In this document: in pieces, positions 27,001-40,600 of the stretch
Numbering within the stretch: position 1 is the stretch's first letter
Layout: each line of letters opens with the position of its first letter
Assembly (NCBI GenBank): GCA_009792885.1
Contig: WMCF01000007.1
Location: 8,578,000 to 8,641,999 of the forward strand
Direction of reading: 5' to 3'
From: Eremophila alpestris peregrina
Taxonomy: Eukaryota > Chordata > Aves > Passeriformes > Alaudidae
DNA length: 64,000 nucleotides
Position numbers and translations under genes: made by a program
Notes under the pieces: model-generated
The model's input: only the letters and a program-made list of their open reading frames with translations
Database searches by the model: none
Told to the model about the DNA's origin: nothing

Positions 27001-27395
27001 GGGATCACAGTAGGTGTGACTTGGAGCTGGTGGGCACCAAGCCAGAGGGAAGGAAAGATGGAACAAGGGCAGGCCAAAATACAGTGGTGGAAAACCTGTG
27101 GGCTAAAAATTAGTTGGTCCAGATTCATACCTCAAAATTAAAAAATGTCTGAGTGTATTCTGGGCTCAAAATTAGGGCTGTGACCCCTATTCAAACAATA
27201 TTTAAGTGCAAGTCTTTTATCTGCCACCAGCCAGGAGCACATGGATTTTACAAACCGATTTTAGGGAAGCAGACTCAATAATTTAATCAGTGTTATTTGG
27301 GGAAGATTACATTTTCAAATCTAAGTTGTTTTGATTTATTTACATATCCTCAAGAAGAGAAAACAGCTTTACTATGGATTTTCTATTGTTCAGAT

Positions 27396-27740
27396 ACATA
27401 GACTCATGGAATGGTTTGGGTGGAAATGGACTTGAAAGATATAATTCCAATCCCCTTGCTACTGGCAGGGATGCCATCCACTAGATCAGATTTCCCCGGG
27501 CCACATCCAACCTCATCTTGAACTCTTCCTCATGACCCTCACAGAGAAGAATTCCTTCCCAATATCTATCCTAATCTACCTAATCTAGTCCTAAAATATG
27601 TTTAAAGCAATTCTCTCTTGTCCTGTCACTACATGTCCTTGTAAAAAGTCCCTCTCTGGCTGTCCTGTCTTCCCCCTTTATGTACTGTAAAGTGCTTTAA
27701 GGGCCCTCTGGAGCCTTTTCTTCTCAGGCTGAACAACCCC
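27396..27740 (-). mobile_element. CR1 LINE fragment, 3' UTR
   Basis: The plus strand carries the antisense of the CR1 3' UTR: GACTCATGGAATGGTTTGGG near the left end, then CCACATCCAACCTCATCTTG, TCTTGTCCTGTCACTACATG, CCTTGTAAAAAGTCCCTCTC and finally CAGGCTGAACAACCCC. The order and spacing agree with the avian CR1 3' end as I know it. The terminal octamers are reduced to a single degenerate ACTCATGG-like unit. The element is 5'-truncated at about 27740, as is typical for CR1, and carries no coding sequence. Confidence 0.9.
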
Positions 27741-30700
27741 AATATAACTAATTAGTTGTGATGAGTACTGGTGTAGTTTTGCTATATAAAGAAATATTTC
27801 AGAGAAGTGAATAACCCGTGCAACCAATGCAAGATGTATTTGCAAAAGAAATGAAAAGCATAGTAAAATTTGTCACATAAGAGCTTAAAATTATTTCAAA
27901 AAAAACTCAGAAGGTGATTGCAATAAGCAATTGAAAGCTTTTAAAGAACCTTCAACAAGGATAAATGCTTAACTTAGATAAAACACCTTGAAATATACTA
28001 AAGTTTTCCTAGATTGGTTGCAGCTTTACTGTCTCTATTCCCAAGATCTTGCCTTTAAGGAGAAAGGGATAAATGAAAACGAAATATTACATTAAAAAAC
28101 TCAAGTGAAGATAGCAAAAGACTTTCCTTACAATCAAAAATAGATCAAGAATTAAGAACAGATTTTTAACGGAAGTCAACTTACATATTAGTATTCAGCC
28201 TTTGGCATAAAACACAATATTAACTTATGGCAATATAATGTCAGTGCTATCTCTCATCATAAATTTAAATGACATACTACTTTAAAGCTTTAGAGCGTGA
28301 ATTTGAGGCATTTGAATTTAAATCAGAAAAACATGTTAAAATTACCATAATTTCAGTTACAGAATACCCTACTAGACTGCATATTCTATACAAAAAGGAC
28401 TTCCTAATTCCTTTTCTCATTTCAAATCTATATAAAATGAAAGCTTTAGATACTTTTCCTGCCTTGTTATAAAAGGAGATACTAGCTGGAAGCAACATTC
28501 TGATTTCCATTTTATAGTAGTAATTATATCAAGAAATAAGCTTCAAATAAGGAGGTGTGAGCTTGTGATAGGACATAAAAGGTGATCTGAGAAGACAGCA
28601 CTCCTGGGTGAGATGTCTTGGAGAACAGTCCTCTTCTGAGAGGTTCCACACAGACACAGCACACAGTTTTGGACTTATCACCTTAAAAATGCTGACATAC
28701 GTTTAAAGCAGAAGTTCACACAGGGATAAAATAGAAGTTCTATTAAGAAAAATCTGCAGATCTGAATATTCCCTAGTCATACGAGCAGCTTTTACCACTT
28801 CTGTGAGTATTGTACTTACAGAGCTGGAGTCCCAAAGGAAATGTAACAGAAATTTAACAGCAGATACAACAAGTTGAGACTACAAGAAAAAATACAGTGA
28901 TTGAAAATTTTATTGCACAATGGCAGTATCTACCTTTTTAAAGGCAAGAACATGCTGGGTCACTCCTTGAGATTTTGTAAAATTATGAGTCCAGACTTTT
29001 GAAGAGATGAGAATCATTGCTTCACACTGTCTACATGTGGAGGCTCTGGTTAGTCAGTCCAAAGTTAGAATATATATCCAGAAATTTTATGGAAAATAAA
29101 TCAATTCAAAATAAAATTTAACTCATAAATTAACTTAAAATAAAACTGAGAGGTCTCTTATATGTGTAAAGGCTAATAAGAAGGAACAAGAGTAAACACT
29201 GATCATCTGTCTTTTTGAAGAACTGTATCAGGCAATGGTTTATTACTGATGGTACTTCATCTCAGACTCAGGTGAAGTGCCATATGACCACTGATAACAA
29301 AGAAGAAAGCTATTTCAAGTTATGTTAATTATTCAAATAGCTGACACATCAGTTGACAATTAAACCAGATGTCTTGAATAAAGAGAACACCTAATGACCA
29401 AGATAACTGCACTTTAACAGCCATAGAAAATTACAAGACTTGATTATAAATATCCATAACCCATCTGCAAACCAAAAATTTGTAAGCAGGCTGTGTTTGT
29501 ACATAGAGCAATTAAGTCAATTTAATGATCTATTCCTTACAGTGGATTTTCTGTATGGCAGAGATACTTTAGTCTGTAGAATCATTTTCTCTTTATAAAG
29601 ATTGTAATTGCTACATGGCAATATTCAGAAGAGAATATTAAAAATACACTTATGTATTTCTATATATCAAGGAGTGCACACTTGCAAGGTTGCATGACTA
29701 ATCACATCAGAACAGGCTTTTGTATTCCCACAGAATGTCTGTGCCACATTCTGGCTACATCTGGGGGTGCCTTCCAAGAGATTCTACATACATTTCAGTG
29801 GAGGCTTTGCATCCTTCTGCTGTCCTGCACTGTGAGACAAGGCTCATCTGTACTGAGAGATGGAATCTTTTGGAATACACAAGAGGATAAAGGTCAGCAG
29901 AATCTCATTGTGGGGTATCTTCTTTTATTTCCATTCTGCTATACCATGTATAAGACTATCTGGTTTTCACTGAAGGATAAATTTTTCAGTAAACATGTAG
30001 CATACTAAGCATAGTTCAAGATAAAATAATATCTGATATTAAGGGTAAGCATTGAGAAATACAGCATTATAAAAATTATAGATTACAAGGAGCTACAGCC
30101 TGTCTAATCTCAGCTACAGTCAGCAAACAATTTCCTATTTCCTATGGGGATTAAATTATCAATATAATAGCTTTTGTGGTATGTAAAAAGGTTCAAATAA
30201 CTTCTTTGAAATTCTCTTATGCAGAGAGAGTTGAAAAAGAGTATGGACGGGGGGAAAACTAATTCTAAAAACCATGCTACAGTAAATATTTGGTAAAGCC
30301 AGTGTATGAAGAAAAGAAATATATTTTAAACTGAAAATTACTGTGATTCACCTAGTCATGTGGAAAACAAATCTTATGTATAAAATGATAATAAGGGAAC
30401 CTTAATATTTGAGCATGCTAAAAGTCTTCTGAAGTGCTGTCAACGTTACTACAAAAAGTCTTTCTATATGAAACAGAATATAGCCAAACTAAAAACCAGT
30501 TCAAAAGGCTTTTCAGTAATAGCAAGAGTGATTAAACATGTTAAAACAGGATAGAAAGAAGCAGTCATGACTCAAACTTTGAGTTGCTGCTATCAGAGAA
30601 CCTACTATCACATATTTGAAAACTGGACTCAGGATGCAGTATTTCTCTTTTTTCTTCAAGTTCTCCAAGAACGAGAGGCTGTTCCTAGTTTATATTGGAG

Positions 30701-33700
30701 AACTTACATTAGATTTTGTAGAATACAGTTAGTTTAATTCATCTTTCAGTTTCTGCTGTGAACAGATTATGTCCTGAGAATTACTTTTTTGCTAATAGGT
30801 AAGTTTAAATTCATATTTTAACTTTTATTATGTAAGGTGGTAGTGCTGGATCCCAGATAATTCCTGGGTGACTCAAACTACTTTTTCCTACTGCAGCCAC
30901 ATGTATCTGGGTGGTTGCAGTTTTTACATGTTCTGTGTCAAATGTCACAAAACTCTGTGCCAAAAGAGATTTAGCACCACACAAGAAGGACTGAAAAGGG
31001 AGAGAAAATCATCTGCTGGGAAGGACAGGAAGGAAAGCTTGTTTTATCTCATTTGACTTGTCAAGCAGGGCTGACTTGGCAAAGGGAGGACAGAGCAGTA
31101 CAAGGTCCTTAGACAAGGAACCCTTGGTTGAAGTGTAAGCAGATCTAGAATTGATCAGGAGAATAAAGCAATTACACTAGAAAGCAGAATGTCAGTGGCC
31201 AAGCTGTGCATCCAGTGCCTGGAGGTGGGAAGGAGATCAGTTGCTGTGTAACTGAGAGGGTAAAAGTGGGCAAGATTTTCCATAACCTTCTCTGTGCCAG
31301 ATCCTTTCTCTTTCATGGTGTGCTTATGGCCATGCCCTGACTGCATCCTTACATGAGTCCAGGGCCTACAGGAGCCAGCTGGATTTTCCCCACGATTAAG
31401 CTTCAAGGCCAGCTATGTAGGAAGGCAGGTTGGTTTATGTCTTCCCTCTTGTCAGCTACATTCTACTTCCAATATTAGTGTCACACGTGCAGAGAGATTA
31501 AGATTCAAAGTAGTCATTAGGTCAACCAGTCTGGATCTGTGTGTCTTAGTTGTTTTAAATTTCACAAGATATTTTAAGAGCCAAGAATTTGTTTGTACTT
31601 GACCAAAATGATCTTTCAGAAGAAGAGCCAAGCTGAAGAGATGGAGAAAACAAATTTCTTGAAGCTTGTTCTAATAGAAACATTCTACTTTTCCTTAAAA
31701 ATAAGTCCCCGAATTTGTCTAGCTTCAGATTTCAGCAATTTTTTCATGTTGTTCCTTATGGAACAGAAGCCAGACAGTACTTAATTTAGGCTGTGCTTTA
31801 TTCCTTTGACATGATACATGAGAAAGTAGGTCTCCTTTCAGTCCTCTCTTCATTACTTAAACACATTCCTCTACTTAAATATTTGCCTTTATGTCATGGA
31901 CCCCGTTCGAGAGACATTTCTCTGTACTTTATGACTTCTAAATTCTGTATCTCGCTGCCTAGTAAAATCTTTTCCTTAGTTTTTCTAAATTCTGATATAT
32001 ATAAATGATAAATACCTTTCTCTACTGTAGGTCTCGAAGCCTTTTATTTAATATGAAAACTTTGGTTTGAGCAGGTAAAACCTCTCTTTAAATATTTATA
32101 ATGTTCTGTTCTGTCTGGTCCTTTCACGTGAGTGATTGCAGTTAGAAAGGCAAAAACACATAGCAGAATCCTCTCCTGCAAATAAAAGGGAACAGTCAAT
32201 GTAAAGTTAAATCAAAGAACAATGTAAATAAATGTAGCATTAAACAAAGAGAAAAGAGCAGTATATTAAAGCCCATCTATTGACCATGGACTGTAAATCT
32301 TCTCCCAGCAGGCTTGCATAGATTCCTTGTCTTCCACAGAAAAGTTAATTATGTTGTAGGATTTAAGCCAGGTTAAAATATGGATAAACACTTAAAAATT
32401 AATAACAATTAAAATTGATTACAAAATGGTTATGATACAATATAAATAATTCTGATGGGGAAAAAAAGTAAAAGTTAAAGTATTAAATTTCATGGTACTC
32501 CAAGAAGAGCTGATATTTTAACTTAATTTTCAAGTCATTAATACAAGCCTCAATCCCAGCACATCCCACAATCTTTTCCTGCTCCTACCTGAATTACTAC
32601 CTAACAGGTGGTAATTACACCTCCCAGGTGTGGCAAACAACCTCGTGTCATGAGAGCAGAAGTGGTAGCTGAGGTGGAGTCTCCATCAGAGGCAGGTGTG
32701 AGAAGGAGGCCCCAGAGATGCCAACAGCTATCAGTGTTTAAAGGCAGGAGAGGACTGTGAGCATAGGTCCAGCAGAAAATAGATTTTCCTAAGCAGAAAC
32801 ATTTAGGCACAAAGATTTTCAAGAGATACAAATCATGAAGAAAGGAATGACCTCATCAAAGAGGGAGCTATTGTCTCTCCAGCTGTAAAAGTGGGAAGGA
32901 AAGAATAAGAGGACAGCATGGACAGAGCAGAGCTACAGGACACTTTGTATGACTTAGAAAGAAATGCCATGTCCCTAGAAACATGCTAGGTTTTGTTCTT
33001 TAAAAGAATAGAAAATAGAGCTGAAGAGAGGAAATTTATAATACCTATGTTCTGAGAGTGTTTGAAATACATCAGCATCAAAGATGAATCCACAGGGTCA
33101 GCAGTAAGGTGCAATCCCAGGGATTTCAACCAAAGGCAAACGGCACTGTTGGGAATGATTTTGAGATGGAGAGAGAGGACAACCAGAATGCAACAAGCCT
33201 CAGTATTATGACCAGTTTGTTCACTAGTAGAGACATAGAGTAAGATAAAGACAACTGCATGTTGTTGTAGAGCATGCATATGAAGTTGAAATAAAATGAC
33301 AGAAAGTAGAAAATAAATTATGATAGTAAAATACCTGACTAAAGAGCTGAAATTTACTTCCTGATTGAAATTCTCAAGAAATACCTTTTCATTCCAGAAT
33401 AAAAAATGTACATTCTTGGAAGTGTTTCAATTACATTGCCCTCAGAGGCCAGTGACCACTGAACCTTGGCTTAAGCTGAGGAATTTTATTTTACATTGAG
33501 ATGAGCACTTGATCTGCATTTTCATGCGATAGCTATGTGGTGATCTTCTCAAATTGAACTAAATTATAACATCCCAGGTGACTGAATTTCTCTTAACCCT
33601 CTAAAATGGCAATTTGCTCAGAGTAGCAAAAGCTGGGAAAATGCCAATGCTGAAACCTGGGGGTTTCTCTGTTTTATTTTGGGGTGTTTTGTTGGTGTTT

Positions 33701-35417
33701 TTGGTTTTTTGGTTTTTTTTTTTTTTTTTTTGTTGGTGTTTTTGGTTTTTTGGTTTTTTTTTTTTTTTTTGAAAGGTTTATTGGAAATTTAAGTGGCTGT
33801 AGAACAAATTATATTACCTATTGACACAATAAACAATTAGAAATCATCAGCACTATATGAAATCTAGACAATGAAGGAACTGAGGGATGAAATAGCAGTT
33901 ACTCTAAGAAGCTTGTAACATCTCATTTCAAAGTCTTTTTGGTAACTTAAAATTGAAAGGTAGTATGAAAGACACAAACACAAGAGTTTTAGAGGAGACC
34001 TGGAGACCTCCAAAACTTTAGGCATTACTAACCATGCCAGGCTAAAAAGTAAAAATTATCTTTAAAAGAGCCTTTTGGGATGGTCTCTTCCCTGATGGCT
34101 TATAAGAAATTAAGCAGCTCAAGCATAAAAGGGAAGGATGTAATTTTTATTCTAGTTCTATTTTTATTCATTTTTATCTACTTACAGCTAGCTAGTGCTG
34201 GTGACATGATTTTGAGCTACATGTGGAAATGGCTGTGCCCTTATTTTCATGTGTTTTTCTGCCATTGTTTTGTTTTGCCATGTCTCTTAACCTCCCTGTT
34301 CCTGCCCTGCTGAGTTACACAGCACATAAAACGTGCAACAGATGAATGTTTCTACAAATAGAAACTTGTTTCCACTGATCTGAAAGGAAAAGCAAATATT
34401 TAAGTGAGATGAACACATACTATCTGAGCCATATTAAGATTTCCTCACACACTATCCCAACTTCAATTTACAAATCTGAAATTGGATGCCTGAAGAATAA
34501 TACTTGACAAGCCTTTTTTCCAATTTAGAAATATAAATAATTTCTCAGTGAAACTGGAGATGTTACAGGGGAGCTTAAAAATGTTTAAAAATCCTTTTGA
34601 AAAGTTTTGCAATTATGTGATTTTCAAGGTAGAGGCAAACTTCTAAATTATCTTTATGACTTGTAGATGAGACAGGTTCAGCAAAGGTGAGGTTTGCCCT
34701 TCAGTCACTAATTCATATTCATTCAATGTGCATAATACTGAATGAACTCTTGAAGACTAAAAAAAATATCTCGGTTTCACATGCTAATTGATAATCTAAT
34801 TTTGGTTTAGTATGTGTAAATTAAATTGCATGGGATTTTTTTCTGTGGTAGGTACTTTTATACACATTAATGAATGTGCTTTTCCTGTTCACCATAGTTC
34901 CTTACATGCTTTCTAGTAGACTTTCCAATCCATATCAGATGTCTCAAGAGTTACCTGCTCTCTGTCAAACACCTTTTTACCTCCTTTTCCTTTGTCTCTT
35001 TCCTATCCCTTCAGTCTTCCAGATGCACCCCAGATCAGCTGCACTTTCAGTTAAGTCTCTGTGTGGGAAAAGCAAGAACAGGTTTCCAAGAAAGTTCAGG
35101 GATCCTGGTCCCAGCTTGGGGACCTCAAAGCCATTGACAGGAGTAACTATTGGCTGTTTGGATGGGCCTTTATGTCATCCCACAAATTTGAGTGTTTCTG
35201 CTTCTCAGTACACGCAGAAGAACAAATGTCAGCTTTCTCCCCTCAACCCCAGACAAAAATATCTGCTTGCAGATATCTGGTTGTTGTAATGAACAAATCT
35301 GCTGTTGCAGTATCTGCAGGCATCCACAGTTGCTACTCTTGACTGGGAAAGAGAAGCTAAGGACCTGGGTGCTTTGGTGTAATTGGAGAGTGTGGGTTCT
35401 CTATAAATGATGTTATG
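27741..35417. other. Gene-free interval
   Basis: Unique AT-rich DNA with slightly GC-richer patches near 29650-29920, 30880-31400 and 32580-32780, where chance frames are longer. The 139-codon plus frame at 34870-35289 overlaps two other plus frames and has no recognisable domain. No repeat family recognised apart from the duplication at 33691. Confidence 0.5.
33691..33770. repeat. Tandem duplication of a 41-bp T/G-rich unit
   Basis: The unit GTTGGTGTTTTTGGTTTTTTGG plus a long T tract occurs at 33691-33731 and again at 33732-33770, the two copies differing only in T-tract length. A further TGTTTTGTTGG-like piece lies just upstream. Likely a recent slippage duplication. Confidence 0.85.
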
Positions 35418-35943
35418 TGTAGGAGAAGAGAATACAGGTGAGCTTGTCCCTGATAAGTAACAGCTGTGTTAATTACCCAATTCAGCCTCGCCCTGATGGG
35501 TCACAGCTATAGCCAGTAAAGTTAAATGTGATAAAAGGGAGTGGGTTCGGTGGTGGGGAAGAATCAGGAAGTAACTGGTGCCATGAGGAGGAGGGAATGA
35601 GAAGCTCATGAAGCAGAAGGATCCTAGGGAGAGACAGTCACAGCTGCAAGGTCAGTCTGGGTCTGTAGTCAGAGCCTGTTGTTGGAACCTGCAGTCACAG
35701 TCTAGCTGGGTAAAAGCCTGCATTCAGAGTCTGCAAACTGATACGTACAGTCATAGTCTAGCAGTTAGAGGCTGCAAGGGAAATCTACAGTAGGTGCTTG
35801 CTGCAGCCAGAGTCGGTGAATAGTTGGAGTCAGGATGGCTGAGATGTAAAGAGAAACAAACCAGGACCCTTTTCATGCTGTGCTAAACAAGAAGTCTGTG
35901 TCTGGGCTCATTTCTACCCCCTAACAAGAAGGCTGCTGCAACA
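35418..35943 (+). mobile_element. Solo LTR (526 bp) with imperfect 6-bp target duplication
   Basis: This stretch has TG...CA termini (TGTAGGAGAAGAG ... GGCTGCTGCAACA). It is flanked by GTTATG at 35412-35417 and GTTGTG at 35944-35949, a 6-bp target duplication with one transition. The body resembles an avian LTR: a TATA-like GATAAAAGGG near 35530-35539, purine-rich text after it, and a 3' part ending in CCCCCTAACAAGAAGGCTG. Between about 35665 and 35765 there is a row of four or five diverged copies of an 'AGTCAGAGTCTG' unit spaced 26-30 bp. No canonical AATAAA is visible near the 3' end. There is no internal viral sequence, so I read it as a solo LTR. The family name is unknown to me; the frames running through it are chance. 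Confidence 0.7.
35665..35765 (+). repeat. Diverged 26-30-bp tandem units inside the LTR
   Basis: Related units occur at 35667 (AGTCAGAGCCTG), 35692 (CAGTCACAGTCTAG), 35721 (CATTCAGAGTCTGC) and 35748 (CAGTCATAGTCTAG), with a weaker fifth one near 35802. They are probably an old internal duplication of the LTR. Confidence 0.6.
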
Positions 35944-36814
35944 GTTGTGAACATGAAAGCTCCTCACAGACAGGAATATCCAGAGTTCTACACTGCCAGG
36001 TTTCTGCAGGTAAACAGTTAAAAGGAATTAAATTGCTCTACAGACAGGAAACTTTTCATGATCTTTAAATGAATAATTTAGCTCTGAGAGTAGATGTACT
36101 GCAAAAATTATAAAAATAGAAACTGGAATAAGATTATAATGTTCCTAGGGGTTTTTTTTCTGAAAATGCAAAAGATTTGTGGAAACAGCTGTTAAAATTA
36201 GAATAAATCCTAATTCACCATACTTATATACATATTTGTATATCTATTTATTATTTGTATATATTTATACTTAACAATTTATATATTTTAGTCAAATTTA
36301 TATTTTCACACTAGAATATATTTCTATTAGAGATTTTAATAGATTGATTTACTATATGAAATATACATTAATGCTTAGTTTATAGATTTAATCTGCTATT
36401 GAACAGCAATGTCAAATCAAATAATTTTCCAACTACATTGATTCCTAGGAGAATATCAGCTATTAATTCTCAACATTGCTGCCTTCATTTTTGACCCTCA
36501 CTCTCTATTTCTTGTGGTCATCATTACACGTTTACTGTCTCATGTAGGCAAAAGTTCCCAAGAGTTTTCCTTTTTTTTTTTTTTTTTGCAGGTTTCTCAT
36601 TTTCAAAGTTTCTTTGTTCAGTCTAATCTCTCAATATTTGCTACAGTTCTCTCCTATTAAAGAAGTAAACTTAATCTTTTCCATACACAGCCAGGTGATT
36701 CATTAAGCTCATGATGATGGAATACACAAGTATCTCTTTTCTTTCAATCTGCTTCTTTATCACTTTGTTTCTTTTAAGTTATTTTTTTTTTGCAATGTCT
36801 TAAATTTATGTGTG

Positions 36815-37358
36815 TGTTGTGGTTAAACCCCAGGCAGCCCATCACTTACTCCCTTGCCAGCAGGATCAGGGAGAGACTTGGAAGGATAAAAGCCAGAAAA
36901 CTCCTGGATTGAGACAAAGACAGGTTAATGGGGAAAGCAAAAGTCACACATAAAGGAAAGCAAGAAATTCACTGTTTCCCACTGGCAGGCAGGTGTTCAG
37001 CCATCTCTGTCAGAGGAGGTCCCCTCACATGTAACCATGACTTGGGAATACAAACGCCATTGTTCCAAACATTCACCCCTTTCATCCTTCTTTCCACACC
37101 TTTATAAACTGAGCTTAATGCCATATGGCCTGGAATATTCCTTTCAGCTGGGGTCACCTGTCCTGCCTGTCCCATGCTTCCCCAGCCTCCTCACGAGTGG
37201 GGCAGTAAATGAGGCAGAAAAAGCCTTGGCTCTGTGTAAGCCTTGCTCAGCAATAGCAGAAATATATTACTATCACTGTGTTCAGCACAAATCCAAAGCA
37301 CAGCCTCATAACAAAGGCATTGTGAAGAAAATTAACTCTACTCCAGCCAAACCCAGCA
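36815..37358 (-). mobile_element. ERVL-type solo LTR (about 544 bp), minus strand
   Basis: The plus strand begins TGTTGTGGTTAAACCCCAGG and ends CCAGCCAAACCCAGCA. These are the antisense ends of a very common avian ERVL-class LTR, whose sense copy starts TG...GGTTTNNGCTGGA and ends GGGGTTAAACCACAACA. Between them lie matching landmarks: CTTGCCAGCAGGATCAGGG, GGATTGAGACAAAGACAGG, CCATATGGCCTGGAATATTC, GGGGTCACCTGTCCTGCCTG and GAAAATTAACTCTACTCCAG. No retroviral internal region flanks it, so it is a solo LTR. I could not find a convincing 5-bp target duplication, which fits an old insertion. Open frames in both directions at 36969-37497 lie on this LTR or overlap its end and are not genes. Confidence 0.85.
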
Positions 37359-38867
37359 TAAAGTGTTTTAACACTTTTCTTTCTGTCACAATTTGTTTTC
37401 CAGTCTCAAAACTTTGTTTTAACCTCCTTTTCGTTGTCCAGTAAATTTTTGTCTTTTTTTTCGCCTTTATTTTAAATCTGCAAGACTTTGAAATCAAGTG
37501 ATTTGTGTTTCAGTAACTGAGCTTGGAAACCTCAGGACAAAATCCTGGCTGTAGTGTTTGTGAAAGTAGAGTTGTAAAATGCTATCACTTTATTGTTTCT
37601 TTGAAATAATTACGGCAGTACTTAGTTTGTTATAAACATCATTCTGATGCCCTGAACGTCTTTATACATTGCAGAAGATATCTGTGATATTTAACCCTAG
37701 ACTATAAAGACTATTATGGTAAAAGGAAATATTTTGTTTCATACTGCTGCACTGGAGTTTTTGTGGAAATGCTTTTCAGAAAACTGAAAAGCTGTTCATG
37801 ATGTCATACAGCTAATCTTTGTTAGAGAGACAGCCACCAAGGAGAGCATATGAAACAGGTGACGAATCAGGGCAAAACCCACACCATACACCTCTTGGCT
37901 GTCAACACCAAATGTAGAAATAGAAGGAAGTATAAATTGTCCATCTATGATTTCAGAAGTGAGTAATTGTGGACTACCTCAGAATACATTGCAGGTCAAA
38001 GTCATACACCACTCTGACAAAGTGAACAGGACAGTTTGTAAGTACCTCTTCTCTGAAGGCACTATTAAGTCTGTATTCCAGTATAGATAGCAACTTTCAC
38101 AGAGGAAAACTCTGGTGGGGATTATTACAACCACACAGCTGTAAATTGGCAGATAGATAAAGGTCACTCAGAATAGGTAAATAATCCCCCTGCTCCAGTG
38201 TGGAACTAAATCACAGCAGTATCAGGTTGTTTCCTGATACAAAAACATGTTTTTTTATTAGGTATAGTACCATGAGAGCACTTCAAAAATCCTTACTGGA
38301 AGTCATGAGTACAACACATGCGTGTGCTTTATGAACCTAATTTGAGGACTGGGATGCTATTGCCCAAAATATACTTTTATTTGTTTATTCATTTGTTAAT
38401 TGTTGCTCTTTTCTGTGTTTTTTTTTTCCGCTCCTCCACATTTCTTAGTCTTCTTTGAAGTGATAATTGAATAATCATTTGATGCAAGGAATGATGGCTT
38501 TTTCAAAGCAGGGTGTTTCAAAACAGAGGTGAGGATCAAAAAAAAAAAAAAAAAAGGAAGACAGGAGGTTGGACAATATTTACAAAACTGGGGAGCCTTA
38601 AGTTTAGAAGGCCTGATGGATTTGTTTGATATTACCAAGAAAACTAGTTATAACTGTTTAGGTGTGCTTAAGACATTTGACTCTTAGAGGGACAAGAAGA
38701 AAGGGAAGGGACAGGTAAATACAACAGCTCTTTATGAAGACCAGTAAGGGTGAGAGGAAGATGTTCTAAGCAAATCTCAGCCAGCTCACTTTCATTTTTG
38801 AAAGACATGAAGTCATAAATTTACTCATTGGTACGTATCTAACAAATAGTGAGATGTTAAAAAGATA

Positions 38868-39097
38868 GTGTGGATCTGTCAAGAACAAACAATGTCAAAA
38901 TACTGATTTCTGACTTTGACAAGGCACCTGACCTAGTGGATAAAACAAACACTGAAATTGTTATACCTTGACATCAATAAGGCTTTTGACACTGTTCCAC
39001 GACAAGTTGATGAGATTGGTGTTAACAACCTGGATGACAGAATGGAGAGCACACCTGTAAAATTTAATGCTGATATCAAACCAGGAGGATTTGTGAG
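38868..39097 (+). mobile_element. CR1 LINE fragment, RT region, internally deleted
   Basis: This is the only CR1 piece read on the plus strand. It opens with GATCTGTCAAGAACAAACAATG and a segment that in CR1 precedes the first RT aspartate. It continues with TTGACATCAATAAGGCTTTTG, whose frame gives L-D-I-N-K-A-F-D-T-V, the RT motif with the first catalytic aspartate. It then jumps to AACCTGGATGACAGAATGG and the region just before the FADD box. The text expected between these blocks is missing, so there is an internal deletion. Divergence is high, suggesting an old copy. The boundaries are approximate, and the 200 bp upstream may contain more decayed CR1. Confidence 0.75.
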
Positions 39098-40600
39098 CTC
39101 TTCAGAGAACAGAATAAGAAATTAAAATTATCTAGACAAAGGGAATAAATGGTGTAAATTGCAAAGATAAAAGGCAGTATCAGGTAGAGCAATTCTCTCA
39201 AATGACTCTGGTTTTAAAAGTAAGGAGAGCGCTGCAAAAGAAGATGGGGCATCATGACTTTGAATACGTACAATTACTCCAATGACTTCTAATATTGTTA
39301 AAAATGCATTATTTGGTTTTCGTCTTGCTTCTAAGTGGTGACTACAAGTTGGGGGAGAAAAGCTTATCTTAAAGGAAAGCATATGTTAAATAATTATTTA
39401 GATTTTTAAGGAATGTTTTACAAGTGCAATAGTCATCTTCCTATTATGTGAGATTCTCTTCAGTGATACTTTTAAGAAGTATGGTAGACAAATATCCAGT
39501 GGGGATGATGTAAGTACAGTTTATCATGCACAAAAGAATGAGTATGGACTGGATATTTTTGAGAGATCCCTCCTGGGTTTTTTATCACTTTTACTGTAAA
39601 ACATGAATTTAAGTGTTTTGTTAGGTGAGAGAATTGCTGACAAGGGCCTGAATAGAAAAAAAAATTAATATCGCCATTAGATTTTGTTAAGTTGGGAGTA
39701 GGATGACAGCACCTTTTGCTTGCAATTTTCTAATTGTACTTCAGACCAGAATATGTGAATGCAGAAAAGAACAGTTTACAACACAGGAGGTTCAAATATG
39801 TATTTGAATATTTTGAAATACAGAGTTTCCCTTCTAGTTCAGTTTTGATTTACTTTTTTCAGCCCTACTTGCTCCTAGTGATTACAACTTCTTGTTTTAA
39901 TGGATTCTCTGATGTTTTCCATAATATACTGTATTAGAGAAGACATTATTTCAGGGAAAAACTAAAATTGCAAGACTTGTATCTGGGAATGTATCCAGGT
40001 AGTTTGGAGAGGATTTTCCAGCGTGTTATTAAGCTGTCTACGTGTTTCTGTTTTATTCTTCCTCGCTTTTGTCATAAACAGGGATGTGAGAGATGGGAAG
40101 AATTAACCTAGAATTTACAAAAATTATTCAGATAAGTTAAAAAAATGTTGTGGCCACTTTAGTCAGAGAAATACAGAACAAATACAATTAGATACCAGGG
40201 GTTTTTAAATAAGCAGACTTCTTTCTGATTTCATCTCAATTGGTTTGGAAAACCAACTGCATCCTCCAAACAGGAAACCTAGGAATAAAACTAGCAAGAG
40301 CAACATAATTTTTTAAAGAGAAAAGTGCAAGGATTTTCCATGGACCAAGTTTGTGTTACCTTGATAACACTTCAGTTAACACAATAAAAATATTTATATA
40401 AATGATACACAGATGTTATCCCTTCTATTATGGTATTACCATAACTGTTTCCAATAGTTCTGCAGTTGAAGTACTTTTCCATTTGGAAAAAAAGGAAATA
40501 CGTTTCAAAAGAATATAACAAATCATGAATTTTCAAAAATGCCAGCATGAAATGCACATTCAAAATTCATTAGCTTCCACAAATAATATTTATAACTTAC

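Noticed and set aside
34870..35289. 139-codon plus-strand frame
   Set aside because: Longest frame in the window, but it overlaps two other plus frames, shows no domain, and no convincing splice pair encloses it. Likely chance in a GC-richer patch.
36969..37497. Frames on both strands near 37 kb
   Set aside because: They lie on, or overlap the end of, the ERVL-type solo LTR.
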